A DNA stretch of 64,000 nucleotides from Temperatibacter sp965603205 (lineage in GTDB: Bacteria > Pseudomonadota > Alphaproteobacteria > Sphingomonadales > Kordiimonadaceae): assembly GCA_965603205.1 (NCBI GenBank), contig CBFDCC010000001.1:186001-250000 (forward strand), read 5' to 3'. Made by a program: the position numbers and the translations under genes. A model generated the notes under the pieces. It was given only the letters and a program-made list of their open reading frames with translations, was not told the DNA's origin and ran no database searches. Every line of letters begins with the position of its first letter. Position 1 is the first letter of the stretch. Below, one piece after another: positions 1 through 9,095 of the stretch.

Positions 1-126
1 GGCAGAGGTTGGTGTAACATCGGTAAGACGCATGAAAATAGGTGATGTACCAATGGCCACACCCCCAATTAATAATGCTATAAAAGCGCGTTTATTTAAC
101 GCTGCATATGTATCTATATTTGACAT
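1..126 (-). CDS. DMT-family (EamA) transporter, N-terminal fragment
   Basis: The first 42 codons of a minus-strand gene run off the left edge of the window. The translation begins MSNIDTYAALNKRAF and continues into a hydrophobic helix with a G-T-S-P-I-F-M-R-L motif, the usual first membrane segment of EamA/RhaT drug-metabolite transporters. It is divergent from acs. Substrate cannot be inferred from this fragment. Confidence 0.7.
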   Translation of the reverse strand, partial: MSNIDTYAALNKRAFIALLIGGVAIGTSPIFMRLTDVTPTSA

Positions 127-252
127 AACTTTCCCCTATCACCACAGCCTAATATAGGCAATGATTATCTATGCTCGATTTTGGTTAATAGGCTTGATCT
201 TTATGCCTGTATGGTTAATCCTGCTGTAAAGAATTAAAGGGAGTTTGTTATC

Positions 253-2190
253 ATGAGTGCGCCCATTAAAGTAGCGATCAGTGATTTGGCGAAAAAAGAT
301 ACTTTTTGCACTGAGGAGCAATATTTTGATTTGTATCAGCAGTCCATTGATGATCCAGAAAAATTCTGGGGTGAACAAGGAAAACGCCTTGATTGGATAA
401 AGCCTTATACAAAGGTCAAGGATACCAGCTTCACAGGCGATATTATAGTCAAATGGTTTTATGACGGTGTGCTGAACGCTAGCGTCAATTGTATTGACCG
501 TCATTTACCAGCCAAGGCTGATACAACTGCGATTATATTTGAAGGTGATGAGCCGACGGATAATCACCATATTAGCTATGGTGCGCTCTACACAGAGGTT
601 TGTAAATTTTCCAATATGCTGAAGGCGCGCGGTGTGGCAAAGGGTGACCGCGTTACTATCTACATGCCGATGATACCTGAGGCTACCTATGCCATGCTCG
701 CTTGTGCGCGTATTGGTGCGGTCCATAGTGTTGTCTTTGGTGGTTTCTCGCCAGAGGCACTAGCGGGCCGTATTAAGGATTGCACATCTACATTTGTGAT
801 TACGGCGGACGAGGGTGTGCGCGGCGGCAAGGTCATCCCGTTAAAAGACAATGTGGATAAGGCAATCCAGATTTGCGGTAATGTTGAAACCGTGTTGGTG
901 GTACGCCGCACGGGTGGTGATATTGATTGGACAGATGGTCGCGATGTTTGGCATCATGAAATGGCGGCAGTGGTAGAGGGTGACTGCGTGCCAGAGCCAA
1001 TGGATGCTGAAGATCCATTATTTATTTTATATACATCAGGTTCAACAGGTCAGCCTAAAGGGGTTTTACATACTACGGGTGGTTATATGGTTTGGGCCTC
1101 GATGACGCATCAGTATGTTTTTGATTACCATGAGGGTGATATCTATTGGTGCACCGCCGATGTTGGTTGGGTGACGGGCCATAGTTATATTGTCTACGGT
1201 CCACTGGCCAACGGTGCGACCACATTAGTATTTGAAGGGGTGCCCACATATCCTGACGCGGGGCGTTTTTGGGATGTGGTTGACCGCCATCAGGTTAATA
1301 TATTCTACACTGCCCCCACGGCAATCCGCGCCTTAATGGCTGTGGGTGATGATATGGTGAAAAAATATGATCGCTCCTCCCTGCGTTTGTTGGGTTCAGT
1401 GGGCGAGCCGATTAATCCAGAGGCTTGGAACTGGTACTATAATACCGTGGGTGACGCCCGCTGCGCCATTGTTGATACATGGTGGCAAACAGAAACGGGG
1501 GCTGCGATGATTACACCACTACCAGGGGCGACACCGCTTAAACCTGGTTCGGCCTCGAGACCCTTTTTTGGTGTTCAGCCAGCGCTTGTTGACGCGGACG
1601 GTAATTATATTGAGGGGGCTGGCGAGGGTAATCTGGTGATCAAGGACAGTTGGCCGGGGCAGATGCGTACGGTTTACGGCGATCACGAGCGGTTTAAACA
1701 GACATATTTTTCCACCTATGAAGGGCTTTATTTTACGGGTGATGGCTGTCGCCGCGACGAGGATGGTTACTATTGGATTACGGGGCGTGTTGATGATGTG
1801 ATTAATGTGTCGGGTCACCGTATGGGCTCGGCTGAGGTGGAAAGCGCATTGGTCGCCCACCCTCAAGTGAGCGAGGCTGCTGTTGTTGGCTATCCCCATG
1901 ATATTAAGGGTCAAGGCATCTATGCTTATGTCAGTTTAAATGCTGGCACGGTGGCTAGTGATGACCTGCGCAAGGAACTGGTTGCATGGGTTCGCAAGGA
2001 AATTGGCCCTATTGCAAGTCCTGACATGATACAGTTTGCACCGGGCCTGCCGAAAACACGCTCGGGCAAGATTATGCGCCGTATATTACGTAAAATAGCA
2101 GAGAATGAATTTAGTAATTTGGGGGATACCTCCACGCTGGCTGACCCTAGCGTGGTGGATGATCTGATTGAAAACCGCCAAAATAAATAG
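253..2190 (+). CDS. acs: Acetyl-CoA synthetase (AMP-forming)
   Basis: This 645-residue protein should activate acetate to acetyl-CoA through acetyl-AMP in the cytoplasm. The length matches the family (about 650). Visible motifs are the adenylation P-loop YTSGSTGQPKG (about residue 260), the WWQTETG acetyl/CoA-site motif (about 413), the TGRVDDVINVSGHR hinge and, near the C terminus, PKTRSGKIMRR, whose last lysine is the residue acetylated for control in this family. The ATG is preceded by AAAGGGAG. A glutathione transferase gene follows after 9 bp and may be co-transcribed. Assimilation of acetate fits the heterotrophic gene set around it. Confidence 0.97.
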   Translation: MSAPIKVAISDLAKKDTFCTEEQYFDLYQQSIDDPEKFWGEQGKRLDWIKPYTKVKDTSFTGDIIVKWFYDGVLNASVNCIDRHLPAKADTTAIIFEGDEPTDNHHISYGALYTEVCKFSNMLKARGVAKGDRVTIYMPMIPEATYAMLACARIGAVHSVVFGGFSPEALAGRIKDCTSTFVITADEGVRGGKVIPLKDNVDKAIQICGNVETVLVVRRTGGDIDWTDGRDVWHHEMAAVVEGDCVPEPMDAEDPLFILYTSGSTGQPKGVLHTTGGYMVWASMTHQYVFDYHEGDIYWCTADVGWVTGHSYIVYGPLANGATTLVFEGVPTYPDAGRFWDVVDRHQVNIFYTAPTAIRALMAVGDDMVKKYDRSSLRLLGSVGEPINPEAWNWYYNTVGDARCAIVDTWWQTETGAAMITPLPGATPLKPGSASRPFFGVQPALVDADGNYIEGAGEGNLVIKDSWPGQMRTVYGDHERFKQTYFSTYEGLYFTGDGCRRDEDGYYWITGRVDDVINVSGHRMGSAEVESALVAHPQVSEAAVVGYPHDIKGQGIYAYVSLNAGTVASDDLRKELVAWVRKEIGPIASPDMIQFAPGLPKTRSGKIMRRILRKIAENEFSNLGDTSTLADPSVVDDLIENRQNK

Positions 2191-2199
2191 GATAAAAAT

Positions 2200-2880
2200 G
2201 TGATTACATTATACACCGCAGCAACGCCCAATGGGTATAAAGCCTCAGTCTTACTCGAAGAGCTAGGGATTGAGTATAAGATGGTTAAAATTGATATGTC
2301 AGCGGGGGAGCAAAAAGAAGAAGCTTTTCTAAAGATTAATCCCAATGGTCGTATTCCTGCTATTGTTGATCATGATATGGATGATCTAGCCGTGTTTGAA
2401 TCGGGTGCGATTATGTTGCATCTGGCAGAAAAAACAGGAAAATTCATTCCAGACGACTTTGAAGGTCGCAGCCGTACAATCCAGTGGCTTATGTTCCAAA
2501 TGGGCGGCGTTGGCCCAATGCAAGGTCAGGCGAATGTCTTTTATCGTTATTTCCCTGAGAAGATTCAACCCGCTATTGATCGCTATCAAAATGAAACCCG
2601 CCGTCTGTATGAAGTGCTCAACAGGCGTTTAGGTGAGAGTGAATATCTAGCGGGCCCTGACTATACCATTGCCGACATCGCCAATTGGTGCTGGGTTACG
2701 GTACATGACTGGGCGGGAGTCAGCGTTGATGGTCTTGATCACCTGCAACGCTGGATGGCTGCGATTGAGGCGCGCCCAGCGGTACAGCGTGGCATTCAAA
2801 TACCTGTCAGGCTGGAGACAACGACCGATGCAGATAAGGATAAATTTGTCAAAGGCGCGCAAAATATGCTGCAAAAATAA
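2200..2880 (+). CDS. Glutathione S-transferase family protein (YfcG/Ure2-like)
   Basis: A 226-residue cytosolic protein with an N-terminal thioredoxin-like domain (opening ITLYTAATPNGYK, with the NPNGRIPAI cis-proline loop at about 48 and ESGAI at about 67) and a C-terminal helical domain containing the ADIANWCW stretch. This layout matches Nu-class/YfcG disulfide-bond reductases rather than classical conjugating enzymes. The start is a GTG; the ATG two bases upstream reads straight into TGA and cannot be used. It lies 9 bp after acs. Function beyond the family is not shown. Confidence 0.85.
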   Translation: MITLYTAATPNGYKASVLLEELGIEYKMVKIDMSAGEQKEEAFLKINPNGRIPAIVDHDMDDLAVFESGAIMLHLAEKTGKFIPDDFEGRSRTIQWLMFQMGGVGPMQGQANVFYRYFPEKIQPAIDRYQNETRRLYEVLNRRLGESEYLAGPDYTIADIANWCWVTVHDWAGVSVDGLDHLQRWMAAIEARPAVQRGIQIPVRLETTTDADKDKFVKGAQNMLQK

Positions 2881-2939
2881 GCCAAAGTATGTTTATATTA
2901 GCTTTGAGTAATAATGGATAATCAACGGGAGAGTTTGGC

Positions 2940-3770
2940 ATGAGACATTTATTTAAAAATATTACCATGAGCATTGCTGCGGCGGCGATTGGGTTTACGG
3001 CAGTATCAGCTAGCGACACCCATGATGCCATTTGGCAGGCAGTACATGAAAATGCACACCGTAAGGACGCTGAGCAGGCACGTGACACAGCGCGTCACCC
3101 TGAGGCTACATTACGCTTTTTCGGTGTGGATGCCAGTAAAACTGTCGTTGAGATTAATCCTGGAGGTCAGTGGTATAGCCGTATATTAGGCCCACTACTT
3201 AAGGATAAGGGCCATTATATCGGATTAGAGCATAATCCGTCTTCATACGCTGACTATAAAAATTACGCAGAAAACTTGGGTAAGTTCCAAGATAAAATGG
3301 CAGGCCAAAAAGATATATTTGGCGATAATGCATCTGCGGGTTGGTTGCTATCAACGCCGCAAGCAGTGGAGGCTGGATCAGTTGACGTTGTGATGGTGGT
3401 GCGTGCCATGCATAACTGGAAACGTCGTGGATTTATGGAGGCAGGCCTAGCTGAGGCTTTTGCTATGCTGAAATCAGGTGGCATTTTAGGTGTGGTTCAA
3501 CATCGCGCTGATGAAAATGACGAGTTGCACCCAGAAGATACAGTACAAAAAGGGCGCTGGGCGCAAAGTGCAATGATTAAAGCTGTGACAGCAGCGGGAT
3601 TTGAACTTGTCGAAGCTTCAGAGATAAATGCAAACCCCCGTGACAAGAAAAATTACAAAAAGGGTGTTTGGACACTGTCGCCATCTTTTGCTTTGGGTGA
3701 TGTGGATCGTGCAAAATATGAGGCAATTGGTGAAAGCGATCGTATGACGCTTAAGTTTATTAAGCCATAA
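2940..3770 (+). CDS. Exported class I methyltransferase-like protein (COG4798 type)
   Basis: A 276-residue protein with a Sec signal peptide (hydrophobic stretch at residues 9-24, ending near VSAS). The mature part has a degenerate S-adenosylmethionine motif (VVEINPGGQWYSR, about 63-75) followed by GHYIGLEHNP and an R-A-M-H-N-W segment, typical of the COG4798 predicted methyltransferases. Members of this family are usually exported, which is puzzling because S-adenosylmethionine is cytoplasmic, so methylation is unproven. It stands alone between the acs-gst pair and a repeat-rich gap. Confidence 0.75.
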   Translation: MRHLFKNITMSIAAAAIGFTAVSASDTHDAIWQAVHENAHRKDAEQARDTARHPEATLRFFGVDASKTVVEINPGGQWYSRILGPLLKDKGHYIGLEHNPSSYADYKNYAENLGKFQDKMAGQKDIFGDNASAGWLLSTPQAVEAGSVDVVMVVRAMHNWKRRGFMEAGLAEAFAMLKSGGILGVVQHRADENDELHPEDTVQKGRWAQSAMIKAVTAAGFELVEASEINANPRDKKNYKKGVWTLSPSFALGDVDRAKYEAIGESDRMTLKFIKP

Positions 3771-3784
3771 AATACAAAGATTAA

Positions 3785-3867
3785 ATAGGCGTAGCCGTAC
3801 CGACCAAGTGGGAGGCCGAGCTTATGCGAGGATAGCCACAAGTGGTGCTTGAACGGATAGAGATTAA
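3785..3867 (+). repeat. Interspersed repeat type 1, copy A
   Basis: Begins ATAGGCGTAGCCGTACCGAC and ends at AACGGATAGAGATT. It is nearly identical to copies at 4027 and 4134 and to an inverted copy at 47214-47317. The core includes GGAGGCCGAGC and GAGGATAGCCAC. Confidence 0.85.
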
Positions 3868-3886
3868 TTAGGATCATAAAATTAGT

Positions 3887-4020
3887 CGTCATTACCCAAC
3901 TTGATTGGGTAATCCATTATACAGCGCCATACACCCTATCATTTCATGATGAAGCGGGCTTTATGTGGCACACACCTTGATTTCCTATGGATCCCCGTAT
4001 CAAGTACGAGGATGACGAGT
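3887..4020 (+). repeat. Interspersed repeat type 2, copy E, with two hairpins
   Basis: Begins CGTCATTACCC. The first hairpin (3891-3913) has arms ATTACCCAA and TTGGGTAAT around a CTTGA loop. The second (about 3990-4015) has arms near ATCCCCGTA and TACGAGGAT around TCAAG. An inverted relative occupies 12857-12992, where the first stem differs by a compensated base pair. Confidence 0.85.
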
Positions 4021-4026
4021 GTCATT

Positions 4027-4126
4027 ATAGGCGAAGCCGTACCGAGCGACCGCGAGGCCGAGCCAATGCAAGGATAGCCTTAGTGGCGCTTGAACGGATA
4101 GAGATTCCCGCCTTCGCGGGAATGAC
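4027..4126 (+). repeat. Interspersed repeat type 1, copy B, with terminal hairpin
   Basis: Like copy A but extended at the 3' end by the palindrome ATTCCCGCCTTCGCGGGAAT (arms ATTCCCG/CGGGAAT). The same extension occurs in the inverted copy near 47214. Confidence 0.85.
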
Positions 4127-4133
4127 GAGACAG

Positions 4134-4213
4134 ATAGGCGCAGCCGTACCGACCAAGTGGGAGGCCAAGCTTATACGAGGATAGCCACAAGTGGCGCTTG
4201 AGAGGATAGAGTT
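4134..4213 (+). repeat. Interspersed repeat type 1, copy C
   Basis: Third tandem-like copy, separated from copy B by only a few bases. It is closest to copy A (shared GACCAAGTGGGAGGCC and GATAGCCACAAGTGG). Confidence 0.85.
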
Positions 4214-4340
4214 TTAAATATAAAATTACCCTGTCTTATTTTTGCCTCAACGAAGGTTTAGGTATTTTCACATGACATAGGCTTCCCACATCCTTGCGTG
4301 GATGTTATGTAGGTAGGGTCAATTTGAAAAGGGATGATGG

Positions 4341-5003
4341 GTGCAACATATCTACCGTTTAATAATGAGTATGGTTTTGATGCTGGCAGTAGTTGCTTGT
4401 GATCAAACGCAAACTGAGCAATTGGTAGACGCGCCTGTTGTTGGTACGCGCTCTATTATTAAGCGTCATGGTCAAGAAGTTTTCGCTGAGATTGCCTCTG
4501 TCTCTAATAATGTAGTGACGACAGAATTTTATTATCATGGTGAATTATTATCAGTGCGTAATTATTATCGCGGTTTATTTGTTATTGGTGGCAGCGAGGG
4601 TAATACCCGGTTTGAGCTTGATTTTGATGAGACACAAGTCCATGGATTTTTCCCGCTTGCTATTGGTAAAGAAGTCTCTTTTGAGAGCAGTTTAAAGCTT
4701 ATTGACCGTGGTGTATCTAGCAAGAGCTGGAAGCATTTGGAAGTGATCAAGAAAACAGTGATGAGTCTAAAGGGTGGTGACTATGAGGTATTTGTTATCG
4801 CCATTACCACTCACCCTGAGGAAGGCTCTGATGCCAAGCGCCGTAATGACACTGTTTATTATTCTCCAAAACTGGGCATGGTGCTAAAATCGGTTACACA
4901 TTCAGATGGTGAACAAAGCTTTTGGCGCGTGGTAGCGGTGGAGACACCAGATCAGCCAGCAACTATTCCAAGCAGGCGCCGTTCTGGTACATTAATGATT
5001 TAG
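4341..5003 (+). CDS. Hypothetical lipoprotein
   Basis: A 220-residue protein of unrecognised family. The N terminus is a lipoprotein signal: a hydrophobic stretch followed by A-V-V-A-C, so the mature protein would start at the cysteine near residue 20. The rest looks like a beta-rich soluble domain without a catalytic motif that I recognise, ending in a basic SRRRSG tail. The GTG start at 4341 is directly preceded by GGGATGATGG; an in-frame ATG at 4365 would shorten but not abolish the signal. It is convergent with the Rieske gene. Confidence 0.65.
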   Translation: MQHIYRLIMSMVLMLAVVACDQTQTEQLVDAPVVGTRSIIKRHGQEVFAEIASVSNNVVTTEFYYHGELLSVRNYYRGLFVIGGSEGNTRFELDFDETQVHGFFPLAIGKEVSFESSLKLIDRGVSSKSWKHLEVIKKTVMSLKGGDYEVFVIAITTHPEEGSDAKRRNDTVYYSPKLGMVLKSVTHSDGEQSFWRVVAVETPDQPATIPSRRRSGTLMI

Positions 5004-5031
5004 GCTTACGCCTTAATGATATAATCAGTAT

Positions 5032-5409
5032 TTAGGCTGAAAAAATATAATCACCAGCAACAGTGATAGCAACAGCTTGCAATGACTCACCCTTACAAGG
5101 GCCATCAGTGCACTGGCCGTCTGTGATACGAAAGCGCGCACCATGGGTTTTACACAGCAACTGACTGCCCGTTAAATCAAGAAATTTCTCATTATTCATA
5201 TTGAGCGGTGTCCTTGCGTGGGGACAGACATTGATATAGGTATAAACCTCGCCCTTGATATATTGAATAAGCAGAGACAACCGACCACTATCTTCTTCAA
5301 AGATAACCTCTTTGCCGCCATGGTCGGGTAATTCGCTGATTTTGCCAAGCATGGTACCCGTTGGAATTTTAGCTTCACTATCAACCAGTGAAATGGGGGC
5401 ATTACGCAT
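5032..5409 (-). CDS. Rieske [2Fe-2S] domain protein
   Basis: A 125-residue single-domain ferredoxin-like protein. The Rieske cluster ligands are visible as CPH (about residue 62) and CKTHG (about 88), each supplying one Cys and one His. There is no membrane anchor and no oxygenase partner nearby, so it is likely a soluble electron carrier or an accessory protein. It is the last gene of the minus-strand run tsaD-gpsA-yciI-Rieske, 24 bp after yciI. Confidence 0.85.
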   Translation of the reverse strand: MRNAPISLVDSEAKIPTGTMLGKISELPDHGGKEVIFEEDSGRLSLLIQYIKGEVYTYINVCPHARTPLNMNNEKFLDLTGSQLLCKTHGARFRITDGQCTDGPCKGESLQAVAITVAGDYIFSA

Positions 5410-5433
5410 TATAAAAACTATCCTTTAAAAACG

Positions 5434-5736
5434 TTAGGCATCTTTGGGTAGCCATGCACCAAGTGCGCCTTTCCACGGATGAATCTCAACGCGCTCAAAT
5501 AAACCTGCTTTGTTATAGGGATCATTATCCGCTAAAAGCATTGCCGCACCATCACTAGCAGCATCCATAATGATCATGCTGCCAATAGGGCTGCCCTCAT
5601 CGCCACCAGATAAGATAGGCCCGGCTAGTTTTAGGCGTTCACCAGCAGAGGAAATATATTCAAGATGGGCTGGACGCACTGACATGCGCAACTTTAGACT
5701 ATCGGGTTTATCATGACATAAAATCATATAAAGCAT
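5434..5736 (-). CDS. YciI family protein
   Basis: A 100-residue ferredoxin-fold protein opening MLYMILCHDKPDSL, with R.AHL.Y (about 22) and the ADNDPY segment (about 70) characteristic of YciI-like proteins. The family has a conserved His-Asp pair but its reaction is mostly unknown. It sits 23 bp after gpsA, a position common in alphaproteobacteria, and is probably co-transcribed with it. Confidence 0.85.
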   Translation of the reverse strand: MLYMILCHDKPDSLKLRMSVRPAHLEYISSAGERLKLAGPILSGGDEGSPIGSMIIMDAASDGAAMLLADNDPYNKAGLFERVEIHPWKGALGAWLPKDA

Positions 5737-5759
5737 GTTTATTTCCTCTTATAAAATTA

Positions 5760-6752
5760 TCATTCATCTTCGCGTGTAAAGGGGCGTGCCAGTAATTCAT
5801 CAACAACATCTTTGATGTTTTTACCTTCTTCCAATATATCATAAACCGCCTTGGTCAGGGGCATGTCGATGTTCTTTTCCATGGCTATTTTATAAACCGC
5901 CTTAACCGTATGCGCGCCCTCTGCCACAGAGTTACGCCCCGCCATAATCTCAGTGAAGGTTTGCCCCTCACCGAGTGCCTTACCTAGTGACATATTGCGC
6001 GACTGTGTACTAGAGCAGGTTAGGATGAGATCCCCAAGGCCAGAAAGCCCCATGAGTGTTTCTCTGTCACCGCCATAAATTTCACCAAAGCGCATCATTT
6101 CAGCAATGCCGCGTGCAATCACTGCTGCGCGCGTATTTTCACCCATGCCCATGCCTGTTACAATACCTGTGGCAATGGCCAGTACATTTTTAATAGCGCC
6201 ACCAATTTGGCTACCAATAATGTCTGGGCTGTAATAGGGGCGGAACATAGGATGACCTAGTGCTTCGGTTAGCTTATTACCCATGTCTTCATCAACGCAG
6301 GCCAACGTCAGTGCTGCCGGCACACCATTTGCTACTTCTGCAGCGAATGTTGGACCCGACAAGACAGCAATCGGCTGGTCTGGCATGGTCTCTTCGATCA
6401 CTTGGCTCATTAATTTGCCTGTGGAAATTTCGATACCTTTAGCGCAAATGACAACAGGCACATGCTTTGGTAAATATTTAGCAAGATCAAGAGTTGACGC
6501 GCGCATATACTGCGCAGGCGAAACAAGTAATACAGCATCACATAACGCTAAATCCTTTAGATCACACGTGGCTTTTAAGGCTGGGTCTAGGGCAATGCCG
6601 CCAAGATAAAGAGTGTTTTCATGGGCTGTGTTTATAGAGTCTCTTACCTCAGGCTCTAAGGCCCAAATTAATGTATCGCGACCAGCGCGAACACTAGCCA
6701 TCGCTAACGCGGTACCCCATGCACCAGCACCTAAAACACCAATTTTATTCAC
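5760..6752 (-). CDS. gpsA: Glycerol-3-phosphate dehydrogenase [NAD(P)+]
   Basis: A 330-residue cytosolic enzyme that reduces dihydroxyacetone phosphate to sn-glycerol 3-phosphate, the backbone of membrane phospholipids. The N terminus has the Rossmann motif GVLGAGAWGTALA; CAKGIE, LSGPTFA and the catalytic-lysine region IGGAIKNVLAIA are all present, followed by GLGDLILTC. Length is normal for the family. It lies downstream of tsaD on the same strand with an 87-bp gap. Confidence 0.97.
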   Translation of the reverse strand: MNKIGVLGAGAWGTALAMASVRAGRDTLIWALEPEVRDSINTAHENTLYLGGIALDPALKATCDLKDLALCDAVLLVSPAQYMRASTLDLAKYLPKHVPVVICAKGIEISTGKLMSQVIEETMPDQPIAVLSGPTFAAEVANGVPAALTLACVDEDMGNKLTEALGHPMFRPYYSPDIIGSQIGGAIKNVLAIATGIVTGMGMGENTRAAVIARGIAEMMRFGEIYGGDRETLMGLSGLGDLILTCSSTQSRNMSLGKALGEGQTFTEIMAGRNSVAEGAHTVKAVYKIAMEKNIDMPLTKAVYDILEEGKNIKDVVDELLARPFTREDE

Positions 6753-6839
6753 AACCTACTCCCTAAAATCTCTTATAATATTTCATTAACTCACAACATG
6801 CAGAAAAAGGCAGTTTCAAGCAAGCTTTTCAGTAATTAA

Positions 6840-7967
6840 TTACGCTTTAGCGCCCTTTTTACCTGAACCAATTTTTGCGCTCGCGCTATTATCTAGTGGC
6901 CAACGCGGGCGCGGCGCAACATTTTGGTCATCTTGCGCGTTAGTGTATCGCTCATCGGCCATCATCATCTCACACCCCGCCCAAGCAATCATTGCCCCAT
7001 TATCAGTGCATAAATCCATCGGGGGTGCATACAGGGTGAAATGTTCATCTATGCAAAGGCTTTCTAACGTTTCACGCAATGAGCTATTAGCCGCCACGCC
7101 CCCAGCAACAACTAATCGCGCTGGTGAGGTTTGGCCCATAGTATGATTTTCTCTAAAGATTGCCATGCCGCGCTTTAATCGGTCACTTAGACAGCGCCCC
7201 ATGGTGGACTGAAAGCAAGCGCATAAATCGGCCACATCATCCTCGTATAAGGCGCCGCGCTGTGCAGAGCAGGTCTCGGCGATGCGTCTAACTGCGGATT
7301 TAAGGCCGGAAAATGAAAAGTCACAGCCTGGGCGGCCAAGCAGCGGACGCGGAAGCTTAAATCTGTCTGGATTACCATTTTTTGCGGCTGCCTCAACGGC
7401 AGGGCCACCCGGATACCCAAGGCCTAGCAATTTTGCTGTTTTATCAAAAGCTTCGCCCGCCGCATCATCAATCGTAGTGCCGAGGCGTTTAAAATCAGCT
7501 ACAGAGCGCACATCGAGTATTTGACAATGCCCTCCTGACATAAGCATCAGCAAAAAAGGAAACTCAACATCAGCATTTAGTCTAGCCGTTAGCGCGTGAC
7601 CCGCCAGATGATTAACGGCGATAAATGGCTTTTTTGCAGCTTTTGCCATTGCCTTAGCTGTCATTACCCCAACCATCAACCCGCCTATTAATCCAGGGCC
7701 TGTAGTGGCGGCAATGCCGTCCAGATCAGCCACAGTGAGGCTAGCCTCATCAAGGCTTTCAGCGATAAGGCTATCTAGGTGGGTGATATGGCATCGCGCC
7801 GCAATCTCGGGCACGACACCCCCAAACTCATTATGGGTATCGATCTGGCTAAGAATTTTATGGGCGAGAATTTGCTTGTCAGCACTAACAATTGCCACAG
7901 CCGTTTCATCACAACTGGTCTCTATGCCTAAAACAACAGGGCTTTTTATCTGACTATTATGTGACAC
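6840..7967 (-). CDS. tsaD: tRNA N6-adenosine threonylcarbamoyltransferase
   Basis: A 375-residue ASKHA-fold protein that transfers threonylcarbamoyl to A37 of ANN-decoding tRNAs together with TsaB/TsaE. Motifs: GIETSCDETAVAI at the N terminus, the metal-binding His pair in CHITHLD, HLAGH, the SGGHCQ loop and GGVAANSSLR near the C terminus. The last residues are basic (KKGAKA). It is divergent from hemC across 165 bp, an arrangement conserved in alphaproteobacteria. Confidence 0.97.
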   Translation of the reverse strand: MSHNSQIKSPVVLGIETSCDETAVAIVSADKQILAHKILSQIDTHNEFGGVVPEIAARCHITHLDSLIAESLDEASLTVADLDGIAATTGPGLIGGLMVGVMTAKAMAKAAKKPFIAVNHLAGHALTARLNADVEFPFLLMLMSGGHCQILDVRSVADFKRLGTTIDDAAGEAFDKTAKLLGLGYPGGPAVEAAAKNGNPDRFKLPRPLLGRPGCDFSFSGLKSAVRRIAETCSAQRGALYEDDVADLCACFQSTMGRCLSDRLKRGMAIFRENHTMGQTSPARLVVAGGVAANSSLRETLESLCIDEHFTLYAPPMDLCTDNGAMIAWAGCEMMMADERYTNAQDDQNVAPRPRWPLDNSASAKIGSGKKGAKA

Positions 7968-8132
7968 TTGCTATATTCTACACTCTGTTTTGATTATCTG
8001 GTTACTTTTATCTTTAATGGAACCCTCTTACCATCTATAAAGTCCCTATAGAATAAAAAATAGATTTTAAAAGCAATTTCATACCTTTGAGTGGTGTTGC
8101 TTATTAGTAAGGCTTAGGTTTTGGACGTTAAA

Positions 8133-9077
8133 ATGATTAAAATTGGTACCCGAGGAAGCCCGCTGGCGCTAGCGCAGGCAAATGATGTGAAAGCGCGTTT
8201 AATAGCCGCCCATGATGATTTGGGTGAAAATGATGTGGAGATCGTTGTTATCTCGACAAGTGGTGACCGTATACTCGACCGTCATTTGATGAATGCGGGC
8301 GGCAAAGGATTATTTACCAAAGAGATTGAGGAAGCGCTCATAGACAGCGATATTGATTGCGCTGTCCACAGTTCAAAGGATATGCCAACAACATTACCAG
8401 ATGGCCTAGAGCTATCAACATTCCTAAAACGCGAAGATGTGCGCGACGCCTTTATTAGCCCTACCGCGAAATCTTTGATGGATTTGCCGCAGGGTGCAAC
8501 GCTTGGTACGGCCTCGCTGCGCCGACGTGCTTTAGCACTAAAATTGCGGCCCGATCTGAATGTGGTTACATTCCGTGGTAATGTTCAAACACGCCTTAAA
8601 AAATTAAATGCCGGAGAAGCTGCGGCAACTTTTCTAGCCCAAGCTGGTCTTAACCGCCTTGGTATGGCTGATGTGGCGACCCAAATATTACCAGTTGATG
8701 ATTTCCCACCAGCCCCAGCTCAGGGGGCTGTTACTGTTGAGATACGTATTGGCGATACATCTATGAAGCAAAGACTTGCCCCCTTGCATTGTGTACATAC
8801 CGCGACGACAGTTATGGCTGAACGGTCCTTTTTAGCGGCACTTGACGGGTCATGCAGAACACCTATTGCGGCCTATGCCACACTCGATGGTGATATAATT
8901 TCTTTACGTGGTATGCTATTATCACTCGACGGGACCCAAATTTTTGAACATAGTGATACAGCACGTAAAACCGAGGCGTGCAATTTAGGGGCACGCGTTG
9001 GCGCAGTCGTTAAAGATAAAGCAGGGGCAGAGTTTTTTAAACGCCTTGCGATCGAGGTCGAAGAGGCTATAGCATAA
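8133..9077 (+). CDS. hemC: Porphobilinogen deaminase (hydroxymethylbilane synthase)
   Basis: This enzyme joins four porphobilinogens into hydroxymethylbilane in haem synthesis. The protein begins MIKIGTRGSPLALAQ and contains the cofactor-binding Cys in LDGSCRTPI (about residue 245), the site of the dipyrromethane. I chose the ATG at 8133; an in-frame TTG at 8121 would add four residues and has a poorer ribosome site. hemD follows after 18 bp. Haem supply fits the many cytochromes in this window. Confidence 0.96.
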   Translation: MIKIGTRGSPLALAQANDVKARLIAAHDDLGENDVEIVVISTSGDRILDRHLMNAGGKGLFTKEIEEALIDSDIDCAVHSSKDMPTTLPDGLELSTFLKREDVRDAFISPTAKSLMDLPQGATLGTASLRRRALALKLRPDLNVVTFRGNVQTRLKKLNAGEAAATFLAQAGLNRLGMADVATQILPVDDFPPAPAQGAVTVEIRIGDTSMKQRLAPLHCVHTATTVMAERSFLAALDGSCRTPIAAYATLDGDIISLRGMLLSLDGTQIFEHSDTARKTEACNLGARVGAVVKDKAGAEFFKRLAIEVEEAIA

Positions 9078-9095
9078 TATATTAAGGCATCTAAA

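Larger units (their letters stand above)
3771..4340. other. Repeat-filled intergenic region, about 570 bp
   Basis: No gene is supported here. The region holds three copies of an approximately 80-base repeat (from about 3785, 4027 and 4134) and one copy of a second repeat with hairpins (3887-4020), described separately. The open frames across it are translations of repeat sequence. The last 100 bases before 4341 contain the presumed promoter of the downstream lipoprotein gene, but no clear -35/-10 pair could be picked. Confidence 0.7.

Noticed and set aside
1519..1914. Antisense open frame of 131 codons in acs
   Set aside because: acs has all family motifs in this stretch; the other frame is a shadow.
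3987..4184. Short open frame with R-I-K-Y-E-D-D-E and F-A-G-M-T-R
   Set aside because: It is the translation of the interspersed repeat elements; the same peptides appear wherever such repeats occur and there is no ribosome site.
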